From Lachnospiraceae bacterium (GTDB lineage Bacteria; Bacillota; Clostridia; Lachnospirales; Lachnospiraceae), in NCBI GenBank assembly GCA_009774145.1, contig VSND01000005.1, positions 1-64,000 of the forward strand: DNA of 64,000 nucleotides, in the 5' to 3' direction. Shown piece by piece: positions 1 to 6,912 of this stretch (positions are counted from its first letter, which is position 1; each line of letters opens with the position of its first letter). The position numbers and the translations under genes are program-made. Below the pieces are notes generated by a model. It ran no database searches. It saw only the letters and a program-made list of their open reading frames with translations, and was not told the origin of the DNA.

Positions 1-594
1 CCTGCGGATACAGTAGATGCAGGGGGTGTATCGGCTGCCGGACTGATTCCGTTCTCCGCTCAGATCTCCGGAAGCAACCTGACGGATGGAAAACCTCAGG
101 TAGGTACAGTCCCGGCTCTTATGGTACACGCTTCCCGTTGGTGTTATGTATACAATCGTCTCGCCGGCATGATTCTGAAAGGATTCCCCTGTGTACCCGA
201 CCCATGCGCGGACCACCACCGTTCTGGTCACCGGCTTTCTTCCGACAAACAGCGCGGAAAACGGAAGCGAGACCAGATCCGCATCATAAAGCCTGATATA
301 CGGATCCGATGCGTATGCCTGCCCTGCCGTTACTGCCAGAAGCTCTGCACGTTCTGTCAGTTTCCTGCTTTCCTTTGCCTGTACAGACGTAAAAGAAAAA
401 AGATACAGCAGCGCCGTCACTGCACACAGCAGAAAAGGCAGGACCAGAGAGGCTTCCACGGTCATGCTTCCTTTTCCGAAGGCACAGAGGGAAGCCCTCC
501 TGCCTGTTCGTATGTCCTTGAGCAACATGACCTGCATGCGGAGTATCTGGAGAGTTTTGTTAAATTTTGATATATTCCTGCTGCAGAAGGGCAT
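1..594 (-). CDS. TadE-like pilus assembly protein, C-terminus beyond window
   Basis: Last visible gene of the Tad operon; it runs off the left edge with no stop. Translation from the ATG at 594 (AAAGGAGG about 10 bases upstream) gives a basic N-terminus, then the TadE/pseudopilin hallmark GSMTVEASLVLPFLL followed by one hydrophobic segment, as expected for a membrane-anchored minor pseudopilin-like protein. The rest is extracytoplasmic. Near residue 150 it enters a YH...C...C segment (VYHKSRDCTYLRF, then YTPCIYC) that looks like a small metal-binding or disulfide module. A related motif closes the HIRAN protein at 50045-50740. TadE family membership is clear; the role of the Cys/His tail is unknown. 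Confidence 0.75.
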   Translation of the reverse strand, partial: MPFCSRNISKFNKTLQILRMQVMLLKDIRTGRRASLCAFGKGSMTVEASLVLPFLLCAVTALLYLFSFTSVQAKESRKLTERAELLAVTAGQAYASDPYIRLYDADLVSLPFSALFVGRKPVTRTVVVRAWVGYTGESFQNHAGETIVYITPTGSVYHKSRDCTYLRFSIRQVASGDLSGERNQSGSRYTPCIYCIRR

Positions 595-656
595 CCCTTC
601 ATGCCTCCTTTCTTTTCTGATTCCATGCTCCCACTGATGAATTCGTATATCCGGAT

Positions 657-2102
657 TTACTCATATCCATAGCTTCTTTCCAGATACAGATCCTCCATCC
701 ATATCTGCGCCGTCAGATAATCCACACAGTGATCCAGATGAAGTTTTAAAAATCCGTCCATCTGCCGTACCTCGCCTTCGATTACATCTATCGCCCTCAT
801 GGAAAGTGTTTCTGCCGGTTGCAGCATCAGAAAGATCCGCAGACAGGTCTCATAGCTGATTCCATCCTGCCGCTGAACCTGTGTGTCATATCTGCCCGGA
901 TCGCTCAGCGCAGGGAGAAGCCCGGAAAGAGAAACCTGCCAGTCTGCTTCTGTCTTCACTGCCACAAGTTCATATCCTTGCAGAAGCTGCCGAACCTCTA
1001 CCAGACTCTCTCCATATGCCCATCCGAGCAGGATCAGCTGTTCCAGACTTTTGATCAGTCCTCCATTGCCGGTCATTCCGGCCAGCACCAGCGACAGAAG
1101 CTCCGCTTTTTCCCGAAGCGCCGGATGCGTAAGAAGAAAAACATAATTCATCCCTTCTCTGATCAGAAGCAGCCTCCCGATTACGTCGCCCAGGTTTTCC
1201 TGATCAGAACTTTTCCCGGCAATGATGTATTCAAGCTGATAATCCAGATACCCTTCGGTTCTGGCTTTCGGCAGCATCTCCTGTGCATGATTCATATATT
1301 CGCACAGGTAGCTGATAAACCACTGCTTCTGAATGATCTGGTTCTCTGTTCCGGCTGAAAGTCCCACACCGACGGACAGCTCCCGATGAGACGGCACATT
1401 TTCCAGTACTGCAGATTTTGTCGACAGCTGATACTCTTCGGGAACTGCCTTATCCAGTGTAAACCCGTTCCAGAGGCCGTCCCACTGACGCGCCTCCGGG
1501 TCCAGAGACCGGTCCTCGCCGTCTTCGTCTTCTTCCTCCTCCTCTTCGTCCTCGTAGTCCCTTACGGTTCCTTCATAGTCTTCGCAGTCCTCCTGAAACT
1601 TTCGTGTATTTTCCTCCGAGCCTTCCACAAACAGTTCCTGAAGCAGCCAGTCTTCCGCCAGAGACACACCGGTCTTCTCTTTCATGATCTCGACTCCCTG
1701 GCGGAAAAGAGCGGCTCCGGAACCGTCTGTCATACGTACCATACTTTTGATATCCACCCCCTGCAGGGAAAGGCCGTCAGAAGCTGCATTGTTCTCTACA
1801 AACTGCCACAGATGACTGCTCAGCTCGTCTGTCCGTTCCGCCCCTCCTCCAAAAGAAGTGTCCAGGAAAAACAGATCATACTGTTTCAGCAGATGCGGTT
1901 CATATTCTGAAAAAAGCGAAAACATCCCTGCCTCCACTGCCTGTTCTGCCTGTTTTTTCTGATACTGCTTCTCTACAGACTGAAGGCACACCAGATACAG
2001 GCCCAGAAAGACCAGAAAACACAACGCTGTCCAGACGGTGATCTGCCCTGCTGCTTTTTTATACACTGCGGCTCTGGGAGACGATCTTTTCAAAAATCTC
2101 AT
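657..2102 (-). CDS. DUF5702-like Tad-locus membrane protein
   Basis: About 480 residues with a single N-terminal membrane segment after GQITVWTALCFLVFLG, and a long extracytoplasmic part. Proteins of this layout (GQITV, then a hydrophobic helix, then a QYDLFFLD-like motif) are found with Flp/Tad pilus genes in Clostridia and are usually called DUF5702. A very acidic stretch of Asp/Glu lies near residues 185-205. The gene overlaps the 3' end of the Flp pilin gene, so its start is uncertain: ATG at 2102 or GTG at 2066, the latter overlapping the flp stop and favouring translational coupling. The exact role in pilus biogenesis is not known. Confidence 0.65.
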   Translation of the reverse strand: MRFLKRSSPRAAVYKKAAGQITVWTALCFLVFLGLYLVCLQSVEKQYQKKQAEQAVEAGMFSLFSEYEPHLLKQYDLFFLDTSFGGGAERTDELSSHLWQFVENNAASDGLSLQGVDIKSMVRMTDGSGAALFRQGVEIMKEKTGVSLAEDWLLQELFVEGSEENTRKFQEDCEDYEGTVRDYEDEEEEEEDEDGEDRSLDPEARQWDGLWNGFTLDKAVPEEYQLSTKSAVLENVPSHRELSVGVGLSAGTENQIIQKQWFISYLCEYMNHAQEMLPKARTEGYLDYQLEYIIAGKSSDQENLGDVIGRLLLIREGMNYVFLLTHPALREKAELLSLVLAGMTGNGGLIKSLEQLILLGWAYGESLVEVRQLLQGYELVAVKTEADWQVSLSGLLPALSDPGRYDTQVQRQDGISYETCLRIFLMLQPAETLSMRAIDVIEGEVRQMDGFLKLHLDHCVDYLTAQIWMEDLYLERSYGYE

Positions 2103-2235
2103 TGACAACCGCGGTAATCTGATTTTTAAAAATAATCACAAGCCCGATCAGTACCACAATGATCAGAATTACTTCTACAACTCCCATACCGCTTTCGTCT
2201 TCCCAAAAATTTCTCCAGAATGTTCTTGTTCTCAT
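2059..2235 (-). CDS. flp: Flp/type IVb pilin-like small protein
   Basis: A 58-residue protein beginning MRTRTFWRNFWEDESG and followed by GMGVVEVILIIVVLIGLVII, a single hydrophobic helix with the Gly/Glu arrangement of Flp-type pilins (processing Gly, then Glu a few residues on). A Shine-Dalgarno GGAGA stands just upstream of the ATG at 2235. It sits between tadC and the DUF5702-like gene, which it overlaps. It is the probable structural subunit, exported and processed by a prepilin peptidase that is not in this window. Small size and position match the Flp1 family. Confidence 0.7.
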   Translation of the reverse strand: MRTRTFWRNFWEDESGMGVVEVILIIVVLIGLVIIFKNQITAVVNEIFEKIVSQSRSV

Positions 2236-2376
2236 ATTATCTCCTTATTGAAGTTCCGCATCTGCCCGAAGAATCCCCCTTTTTCCGGAAGCATTTCCGA
2301 CTGCAGCCGCATCCGGAAATCCTTCCGGGTATTCCACGGCAGATGCTGTCTGTTATAGTTCCGCCGGCATATTCTG

Positions 2377-3576
2377 TCACATCTGAAATGATACAACTGC
2401 CGGATACATGATAATGATCAGTATGGTCAGAAGCATCATCAGCATTGGAAGAAGCAGTTTGCTTTCACATTCTTCTCCCATTCTCTTTGCCAGCGCTCTG
2501 CGGTTTTCGAAAGCCTCTCTGGATTCCTCCTGCAGAAGCCCTGCCAGATTTTTTGTACCCTTTCTCAGATTCTGGCTTAATAAAGTCCCCAGCTTCAGGT
2601 AGGCCGGCATGCGGCACCTTGTCCCAAACCGCTCATAGGCCGGCGCTTCTGCCACCCCGCTCTGCATCTCATGCAGTGTGGTCCTCATCTCTTCATATGC
2701 TGCATGTCTGATAAGATCTGCTTTTTCTTTTTTCTCGTAATCATTCACGATTCGTTCCCATGCTTTTCTTGTGCTGATTCCCGCCCCCATATAGAGGCTC
2801 AGCCGGCTTACGATCTCCGGGTAGTCAAGCTGCATGCCCCGCTCTTTCTTTTTCCGGATGCTATCCTCCTCCCGGCGCCGCCCGGCAGCCATTGCACCCA
2901 TCGCCAGAAACGTCAGTCCGAGCATCCATATCCAGCGATCGTCTGCCGCCTGATACCAGGCAATGGATTCTCCCGCTACCGCTCCCGGAAGTTCCAGCCG
3001 GTCCGAGATTTCCTTCTGTGCCTCTGAAAGCTCATATTCCAGCATCCGAAGCTTCTGTTCTGCGTCCGGATGTTCTGGAGGTATGACCCGTATTGCCTGT
3101 TCCCACACCAGCTCTTCTCCGCCCAGTGCCAGAACCGCCTGCACCTTCACCAGAACCGGCTGCTCCAGAAGTTCATTTTTTACGCTTCCATCCGGATCCA
3201 CATAATCCCAGGAATCCAGATACCACTGAAGTTCTATCTCGGTATCCGGGAATACAGACGGCATGGACACTTCCTGCATCACATGTTCAAAATCCGTGTT
3301 TTCCTTCAGAAACACTGCCCCAAGTCTTTCAGACGCAGACTGCAGCATTTCCAGAAGTTCTTCCTCCCTGCGGGGAATCTCCCGTATCGTCAGCTGAAAC
3401 GGCCAGGTTCCGTCTTCCATCTCCACCTGCATCTCTGTCCGTCTGTCACCGGCTCCGCTTTCCGGCCGGTCCAGATACTGCAGGGGATCCCCCTCCCTCA
3501 TACCATACAGAAAAAAGACCAGAGTCAACGCACCTCCTGCCAGAGCGGTCAGGCATAATCTTGTCCTATATTTCAA
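2377..3576 (-). CDS. tadC: TadC-like pilus inner-membrane platform protein
   Basis: Type II secretion F-domain family member. There is an N-terminal hydrophobic segment, a soluble region of about 200 residues, a second membrane segment (WIWMLGLTFLAMGAMAAG), then the F-domain helices with GAGISTRKAWERIV and GTKNLAGLLQEE, and a C-terminal membrane helix (MLMMLLTILIIIMYPAVVSF). The most likely start is the TTG at 3576, preceded by GGATGG and overlapping the tadB stop by 11 bases; longer upstream reading is probably untranslated. With TadB it should form the inner-membrane platform on which the TadA ATPase acts. Confidence 0.75.
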   Translation of the reverse strand: MKYRTRLCLTALAGGALTLVFFLYGMREGDPLQYLDRPESGAGDRRTEMQVEMEDGTWPFQLTIREIPRREEELLEMLQSASERLGAVFLKENTDFEHVMQEVSMPSVFPDTEIELQWYLDSWDYVDPDGSVKNELLEQPVLVKVQAVLALGGEELVWEQAIRVIPPEHPDAEQKLRMLEYELSEAQKEISDRLELPGAVAGESIAWYQAADDRWIWMLGLTFLAMGAMAAGRRREEDSIRKKKERGMQLDYPEIVSRLSLYMGAGISTRKAWERIVNDYEKKEKADLIRHAAYEEMRTTLHEMQSGVAEAPAYERFGTRCRMPAYLKLGTLLSQNLRKGTKNLAGLLQEESREAFENRRALAKRMGEECESKLLLPMLMMLLTILIIIMYPAVVSFQM

Positions 3577-4312
3577 ACTGCACCATCCTTTTTCCCAGCA
3601 GGTAAGCCGAAAGATAGATTGCCAGGCATACCGTTGCCACCAGAATTCCAACCGGATTGTGATACAGGCCCTCCAGAAATTCCCCGGAACCGACCCGCAC
3701 ATACAGAAGCACTGCTGCCGGCATCACCGTCATGATCCGCTGTTCGTATACCTTTGCTGCCAGAAGTGTTCCGATCTCCCGTCTGGTATCCATAATCTCC
3801 GCCATCTGGGTCGCTGTATTCTGGATCACCGCATTCAGGCTCCCGCCGCTCATGCGCGCCGTACAGAATACCTCCACAAAACTTTTCACTTCTTCCAGAG
3901 GATGTCTTTCTGCAAATTCACTCAAAAGCGTCTCCGGCCGCTGATTGTTCTCAGCCTTTGCCAGCATCTCCTTTAGTTCCTCAATCATGATTCCTCCTCC
4001 CGGAAACATCATCTGAAGCTCCCGGCAGGACTGCCCTATGGCATTGTCTACCGAATACCCTGCCGAAAGAGAAGAAGACAGCAGCAGGATCCATTCCCGA
4101 AACATCTTTCGAAACTGTTCCTTCTCCTTTTGCTCTCTTGCCGTTCTGCATTCTCTGTGCCAGAGCCGTAGAAACGGAAGCAGGAAAAATGCTGCCGCAA
4201 GAGAGTCATAAAACAGCCAGGAAAATATCAGAATCAGGAGAATTCCTTTAAGAAGATCCAGAATGGCTTCCTTTTTGATATGCCGAAATTCCGGCACGCT
4301 GAAACTTTTCAA
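3566..4312 (-). CDS. tadB: TadB-like pilus inner-membrane platform protein
   Basis: 248 residues with two N-terminal hydrophobic segments, the T2SF signature region (LSSSLSAGYSVDNAIGQ ... ARMSGGSLNAVIQNTA) and a C-terminal membrane pair. The family forms the inner-membrane core of Tad pili. The first codon is probably TTG at 4312, with AGGAGA about ten bases upstream, overlapping the tail of tadA; a GTG at 4297 is possible. Because tadA is split by the prophage, this gene is now cut off from the operon promoter at about 45.46 kb and may be poorly expressed in the lysogen. Confidence 0.75.
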   Translation of the reverse strand: MKSFSVPEFRHIKKEAILDLLKGILLILIFSWLFYDSLAAAFFLLPFLRLWHRECRTAREQKEKEQFRKMFREWILLLSSSLSAGYSVDNAIGQSCRELQMMFPGGGIMIEELKEMLAKAENNQRPETLLSEFAERHPLEEVKSFVEVFCTARMSGGSLNAVIQNTATQMAEIMDTRREIGTLLAAKVYEQRIMTVMPAAVLLYVRVGSGEFLEGLYHNPVGILVATVCLAIYLSAYLLGKRMVQFEI

Positions 4313-4701
4313 TATTTTTCATGTCTCCTGTTCTCTCCTGTATCCCGCAGATCCTGCCGGATACCTCGCCGGTCTCCCGGAAGAGAAACAGCGGGTTCAA
4401 TACCACCTGCTCCCCTTCCATACCGGTCACTTCCGTGATTTCCAGAAGCCTGCGGCTTTTATCCCGCAGCCTTCCCAGATAAACGATCAGGTCAATCCCC
4501 GAAGCGATCTGCCTCCGGATTGCCTGCAGGGGCAGTTCCATCCCCATCAGTACCATGGTTTCCAGGCGGCCGATTGTATCCTGCGTGCTGTTGGCATGGC
4601 AGGTGGAAAAACTCCCGTCATGGCCGGTGTTCAGGCAGGTCAGAAGTTCGAAAGCCTCCGCCCCGCGGACCTCTCCGACGATCAGACGTGTCGGACGCAT
4701 G
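4248..4701 (-). pseudogene. tadA: TadA/CpaF ATPase, C-terminal half (split by prophage A)
   Basis: Encodes MRPTRLIVGEVRGAEAFELL and the remaining C-terminal domain of a type II/IV secretion ATPase (Walker B region, GHDGSFSTCHANS histidine box, arginine-rich part). It begins exactly at the 12-bp attachment core. The N-terminal half with the Walker A motif lies at 43508-44325. Joining both halves at the core gives 1260 bases, 419 residues, in frame: RASLRMRPT followed by RLIVGEVRG. In the lysogen this half has no promoter or start codon of its own other than a fortuitous ATG inside the core. Confidence 0.9.
4690..4701. other. attL core of prophage A
   Basis: GTCGGACGCATG, identical to 43508-43519. 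Host tadA sequence lies to the left and phage sequence to the right. The core covers the codons for Met-Arg-Pro-Thr/Asp of the ATPase. Serine integrases typically use short cores like this. Confidence 0.9.
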
Positions 4702-4746
4702 ATAATAATATGACTTAGTGTCTAATCATCCTCATATTATTATCAT
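4699..4746. repeat. 15-bp perfect inverted repeat beside attL
   Basis: ATGATAATAATATGA (4699-4713) is repeated in reverse complement at 4732-4746, separated by 18 bases. It overlaps the attL core by three bases and lies on the phage side. It could be an accessory recombinase or directionality-factor site, or an RNA hairpin; it has no T-run. Confidence 0.6.
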
Positions 4747-4797
4747 ACATCCACTTGAGCGAGATTTTCACATACAAATTCATACCAAAATTCCTGT

Positions 4798-4882
4798 GAA
4801 AATTCCTGAAAAATAATTTTAAAAAGTGTTGACATACCACTCATTGAGTGGCATAATTATCTTAACAAAAACAAAGGAGATA
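4798..4882. repeat. 85-bp direct repeat, copy 1 (promoter unit)
   Basis: Copy 1 of a repeat whose second copy is 6414-6498; only two mismatches. It carries a complete promoter and Shine-Dalgarno leader. Its left edge (GAAAATTCCTGA) equals the 3' end of the small HTH gene at 6261-6425, so an upstream copy of that HTH gene appears to have been lost by recombination. Confidence 0.85.
4829..4857 (+). promoter_or_regulatory. Promoter P1 with palindromic operator in the spacer
   Basis: TTGACA (4829-4834), 17-base spacer, CATAAT (4852-4857). The spacer holds a perfect palindrome, CCACTCA-T-TGAGTGG (4837-4851). A repressor bound there would block RNA polymerase directly. It drives the small-gene operon starting at 4888. 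The HTH proteins ending the downstream operons are the natural candidate regulators. Confidence 0.8.
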
Positions 4883-4887
4883 CAGAG

Positions 4888-5250
4888 ATGAAATATAATT
4901 TATCCGAAATCATGAAAAAAGCATGGGAACTGGTAAAGAAAGCTGGTCTTTCTATCTCCGAAGGGCTTAGGAAAGCATGGAAGGAGGCAAAGGGTTTGAA
5001 GCAGCAGTTAATCAGAAAATTAGAGGCAATCGCAGAAGAAGCTGGAAGCCATGACAACGGATACCACTATGAAGTATCTGTAAGGGATTGGGAAAATTAT
5101 GGAAAATCCAGAACCTACTTTTCGCTCTGCGAAACCAGAGACGGAAGCAACCACAGCAAAAAAACTGATTATGGATATTTTGATAATCAGGCAGGAAAAT
5201 ATTTTCCGCAGAAGTATGCCGATATCGAAAAGGATTTCGCTAACATCTAA
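4888..5250 (+). CDS. Small phage protein of unknown function, first gene after P1
   Basis: 120 residues, ATG preceded by AAAGGAGA. The N-terminal 45 residues are Lys/Glu-rich and helical (repeated KKAWELVKKAG / RKAWKEAKG), while the C-terminal half is rich in Tyr, Asp and Ser (YHYEVSVRDWENYGKSRTYF). No membrane segment or catalytic motif is evident. As the first gene of an HTH-terminated, operator-controlled operon at a prophage edge it is a candidate anti-defence protein by position only. Confidence 0.7.
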   Translation: MKYNLSEIMKKAWELVKKAGLSISEGLRKAWKEAKGLKQQLIRKLEAIAEEAGSHDNGYHYEVSVRDWENYGKSRTYFSLCETRDGSNHSKKTDYGYFDNQAGKYFPQKYADIEKDFANI

Positions 5251-5269
5251 TCAAATGGAGGAAAAAAGG

Positions 5270-5539
5270 ATGAAAAAATTAGTAGTAAATTTTCAGAATG
5301 GAACCACCGGAAAAGAGTTTTTCGGATGCATCGGAGGGAAGATCGACAAAGAAATGCAGTCACGCATGGAAGAGCTGGACAGCTTCGGAACCGCCTATAC
5401 TGTAGAAGATGCGACCTATGAGGAAATGGTACAGTCGCATGCAGAAGATGCAAAAAGGAATACCGAAGCATGGGACAGGCTCTACGAGGGAATGACAGAT
5501 GAAGAAAAGATGGGGGATATGTTAAAAGGAAATATATAA
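5270..5539 (+). CDS. Small acidic phage protein of unknown function
   Basis: 89 residues. The start chosen is ATG 5270, because AATGGAGGAAAA just upstream is a good ribosome-binding site; an in-frame ATG at 5255 would lie inside it. The sequence has a beta-like N-terminus (KKLVVNFQNGTTGKEFFGCIGG) and a strongly acidic helical C-terminus. It follows the preceding gene by 19 bases, so it is in the same transcript, and a terminator-like hairpin follows at 5543-5571. Not recognised. Confidence 0.65.
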   Translation: MKKLVVNFQNGTTGKEFFGCIGGKIDKEMQSRMEELDSFGTAYTVEDATYEEMVQSHAEDAKRNTEAWDRLYEGMTDEEKMGDMLKGNI

Positions 5540-5542
5540 AAG

Positions 5543-5571
5543 AAAAAAAGGCCTTTGGAAAGCCTCTTTTT
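5543..5571 (+). terminator. Terminator-like hairpin after the first small-gene pair
   Basis: An A-rich run, then GGCcTTT-GG-AAAGCC, then a run of T (CTCTTTTTC). The stem has one bulged base. It would separate the first two genes of the operon from the next two, possibly with partial read-through. Confidence 0.6.
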
Positions 5572-5648
5572 CAAACCTTTTAACAAAATCTTTTCCACTC
5601 ACAGCACATATACGTGCGACAAAAGTATTATAGCACAGGAGGCAAGAC

Positions 5649-5972
5649 ATGACAACAAAAATATATGAATATGTTAACACCACGCCGTCCGGATCGTACA
5701 AAACAATTTTCAAAGAAAAACTGATACGTGATTACGATGGGAGGGGATGTTGGGAGCTGGAAGTAGAGATACCGGATTGGTTAAATCCATATACAACAGA
5801 GCTCGGAGAGGTTTGCATCACCTCTGGACGTTGGAGCTACAGTTTGTCGGAAATTTTGAAGGCACAGGGCGAAAAACCGGCGATAGCATGGTGTGATGAA
5901 AGTGGAAATAAACACGATGCGATCCTGAAAGTAAAAAGCAGAACAGCATGTAGCGCTGCATTGTATCTATAA
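5649..5972 (+). CDS. Small phage protein of unknown function
   Basis: 107 residues, ATG preceded by AGGAGGCAAGAC. Compact, aromatic-rich and probably mixed alpha/beta (MTTKIYEYVNTTPSGSYKTIF ... GCWELEVEIPDWLNP). A near-palindrome GCACATATACGTGC and a TATTAT hexamer occur upstream (5605-5635), so it may have its own promoter. No family recognised. It lies in the block of small accessory genes between attL and the lysis genes. Confidence 0.65.
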   Translation: MTTKIYEYVNTTPSGSYKTIFKEKLIRDYDGRGCWELEVEIPDWLNPYTTELGEVCITSGRWSYSLSEILKAQGEKPAIAWCDESGNKHDAILKVKSRTACSAALYL

Positions 5973-5991
5973 AAAGAAAAGGAGAAGACGA

Positions 5992-6264
5992 ATGAGAAAG
6001 AATTTTACAGCAAGTGAAAAAGCAAACGGAGAACTGGCAGTGAGAAATTGCAGCAAGAAGGCGCAGGAATTTTTCAACAGCGGATGCGGTATTGAGGTTT
6101 ACGCCGTGCGGATGGCATCGGAAGATGTTCAGCTTCTCGACGACGAGAAGGGCGACGAATTTGTGACACGGTATTTCTCCCGCGGCGATTATGCAGATCA
6201 GGACTGTATGACGCTGGCAGAGCTGGACAGGATGCTCTGTGACCTGGCAGGTGAAGATGAATGA
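5992..6264 (+). CDS. Small acidic phage protein of unknown function (DLAGEDE tail)
   Basis: 90 residues, starting 19 bases after the previous gene, with AAAGGAGAAG as ribosome-binding site. Its last residues (CDLAGEDE) and 3' DNA are shared with the gene at 6505-6717 (DDLAGEDE), although the rest of the two proteins differs. Its stop overlaps the next start as ATGA, giving translational coupling to the HTH gene. This looks like a cassette exchange in front of a conserved HTH gene. Confidence 0.65.
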   Translation: MRKNFTASEKANGELAVRNCSKKAQEFFNSGCGIEVYAVRMASEDVQLLDDEKGDEFVTRYFSRGDYADQDCMTLAELDRMLCDLAGEDE

Positions 6265-6425
6265 CCATAAAAGAGGCCCGTATTGCGGCCGGGTTGTCCC
6301 GGCCGCAGATGTCAAAACTGCTTTATGGCCTTCCAGTTCGAACGATCGAAAACTGGGAAGCCGGGGTCAGGAACCCGCCGGATTGGGAAAAGAAACTGAT
6401 TATTGAAAAACTGGAAAATTCCTGA
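6261..6425 (+). CDS. Aca-like small HTH protein, copy 1
   Basis: 54 residues, MTIKEARIAAGLSRPQMSKLL... with a compact helix-turn-helix (SRPQMSKLLYGLPVRTIENWEAG) of the XRE-like class. It is about 90 percent identical over its length to the 61-residue protein at 6714-6899, but ends early (KLENS) where the promoter repeat begins. Coupled by ATGA to the preceding small gene. A terminal HTH gene in an operon of small unknown genes controlled by a palindromic promoter is the arrangement of anti-CRISPR-associated (Aca) repressors; that role is inferred. Confidence 0.7.
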   Translation: MTIKEARIAAGLSRPQMSKLLYGLPVRTIENWEAGVRNPPDWEKKLIIEKLENS

Positions 6426-6498
6426 AAAATAATTTTAAAAAGTGTTGACATACCACTCATTGGGTGGTATAATTATCTTAACAAAAACAAAGGAGATA
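6414..6498. repeat. 85-bp direct repeat, copy 2 (promoter unit)
   Basis: Matches 4798-4882 except for two substitutions: one in the operator palindrome (A to G) and one turning the -10 box from CATAAT to TATAAT. It overlaps the 3' end of the first HTH gene. Confidence 0.85.
6445..6473 (+). promoter_or_regulatory. Promoter P2 with variant operator
   Basis: TTGACA (6445-6450), 17 bases, consensus TATAAT (6468-6473). The operator palindrome of P1 is present at 6453-6467 with one arm base changed (TGGGTGG). The improved -10 and weakened palindrome predict a stronger, less repressible promoter than P1. Confidence 0.8.
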
Positions 6499-6504
6499 GT
6501 AAAG

Positions 6505-6717
6505 ATGAAAAAAGAAATTTGGAGCGTAGAATTGGAAGCAACCCTTTGGACGGATGATACCTTCAACGGAACATATGAAGAATGCATCGAATGGTGCAAG
6601 AAAAATGATTACAGAATCGACGGAAAAGAAGCGCGCCTTGCAAGACTCCTTACAGAAAATGACTATGTACTGGAAACCTTGGAGATCGTGGATGACCTGG
6701 CAGGTGAAGATGAATGA
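6505..6717 (+). CDS. Small acidic phage protein of unknown function, after P2
   Basis: 70 residues, ATG preceded by AAAGGAGATAG. Acidic and probably alpha/beta (KEIWSVELEATLWTDDTFNGTYEECIEWCKK). The C-terminus DLAGEDE and the ATGA overlap with the following HTH gene repeat the layout of the first cassette. No family recognised. It is a good candidate for a small anti-defence protein on context alone. Confidence 0.65.
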   Translation: MKKEIWSVELEATLWTDDTFNGTYEECIEWCKKNDYRIDGKEARLARLLTENDYVLETLEIVDDLAGEDE

Positions 6718-6899
6718 CCATAAAAGAAGCCCGTATTGCGGCCGGGTTGTCCCGGCCGCAGATGTCAAAACTGTTTTACGATCTTCCGGTTCGAACAATC
6801 GAAAATTGGGAAGCCGGAATCAGGAATCCGCCGGATTGGGAAAAGAAACTGATTATTGAAAAACTGGAAAGAATCGCAAAAGAAAAACCCCCGGAATAA
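6714..6899 (+). CDS. Aca-like small HTH protein, copy 2
   Basis: 61 residues. The helix-turn-helix core LSRPQMSKLFYDLPVRTIENWEAGIRNPP is nearly identical to copy 1 and is followed by a charged helix. It overlaps the previous stop by four bases and is followed by a strong terminator at 6883-6912. Proposed autoregulator of P1/P2 through the 15-bp palindrome. It could instead regulate other prophage genes; binding is not shown by sequence alone. Confidence 0.75.
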   Translation: MTIKEARIAAGLSRPQMSKLFYDLPVRTIENWEAGIRNPPDWEKKLIIEKLERIAKEKPPE

Positions 6900-6912
6900 C
6901 CCGGGGTTTTTC
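6883..6912. terminator. Bidirectional terminator between HTH operon and lysin gene
   Basis: AAAAACCCC-CGGAATAACC-CGGGGTTTTT: a strong GC stem flanked by A-run and T-run. It serves both the plus-strand small-gene operon (ends 6899) and the minus-strand late operon (ends 6913). Confidence 0.9.

Noticed and set aside
121..570. Plus-strand frame at the left edge
   Set aside because: Antisense to the TadE-like gene, Cys/Arg-rich shadow translation.
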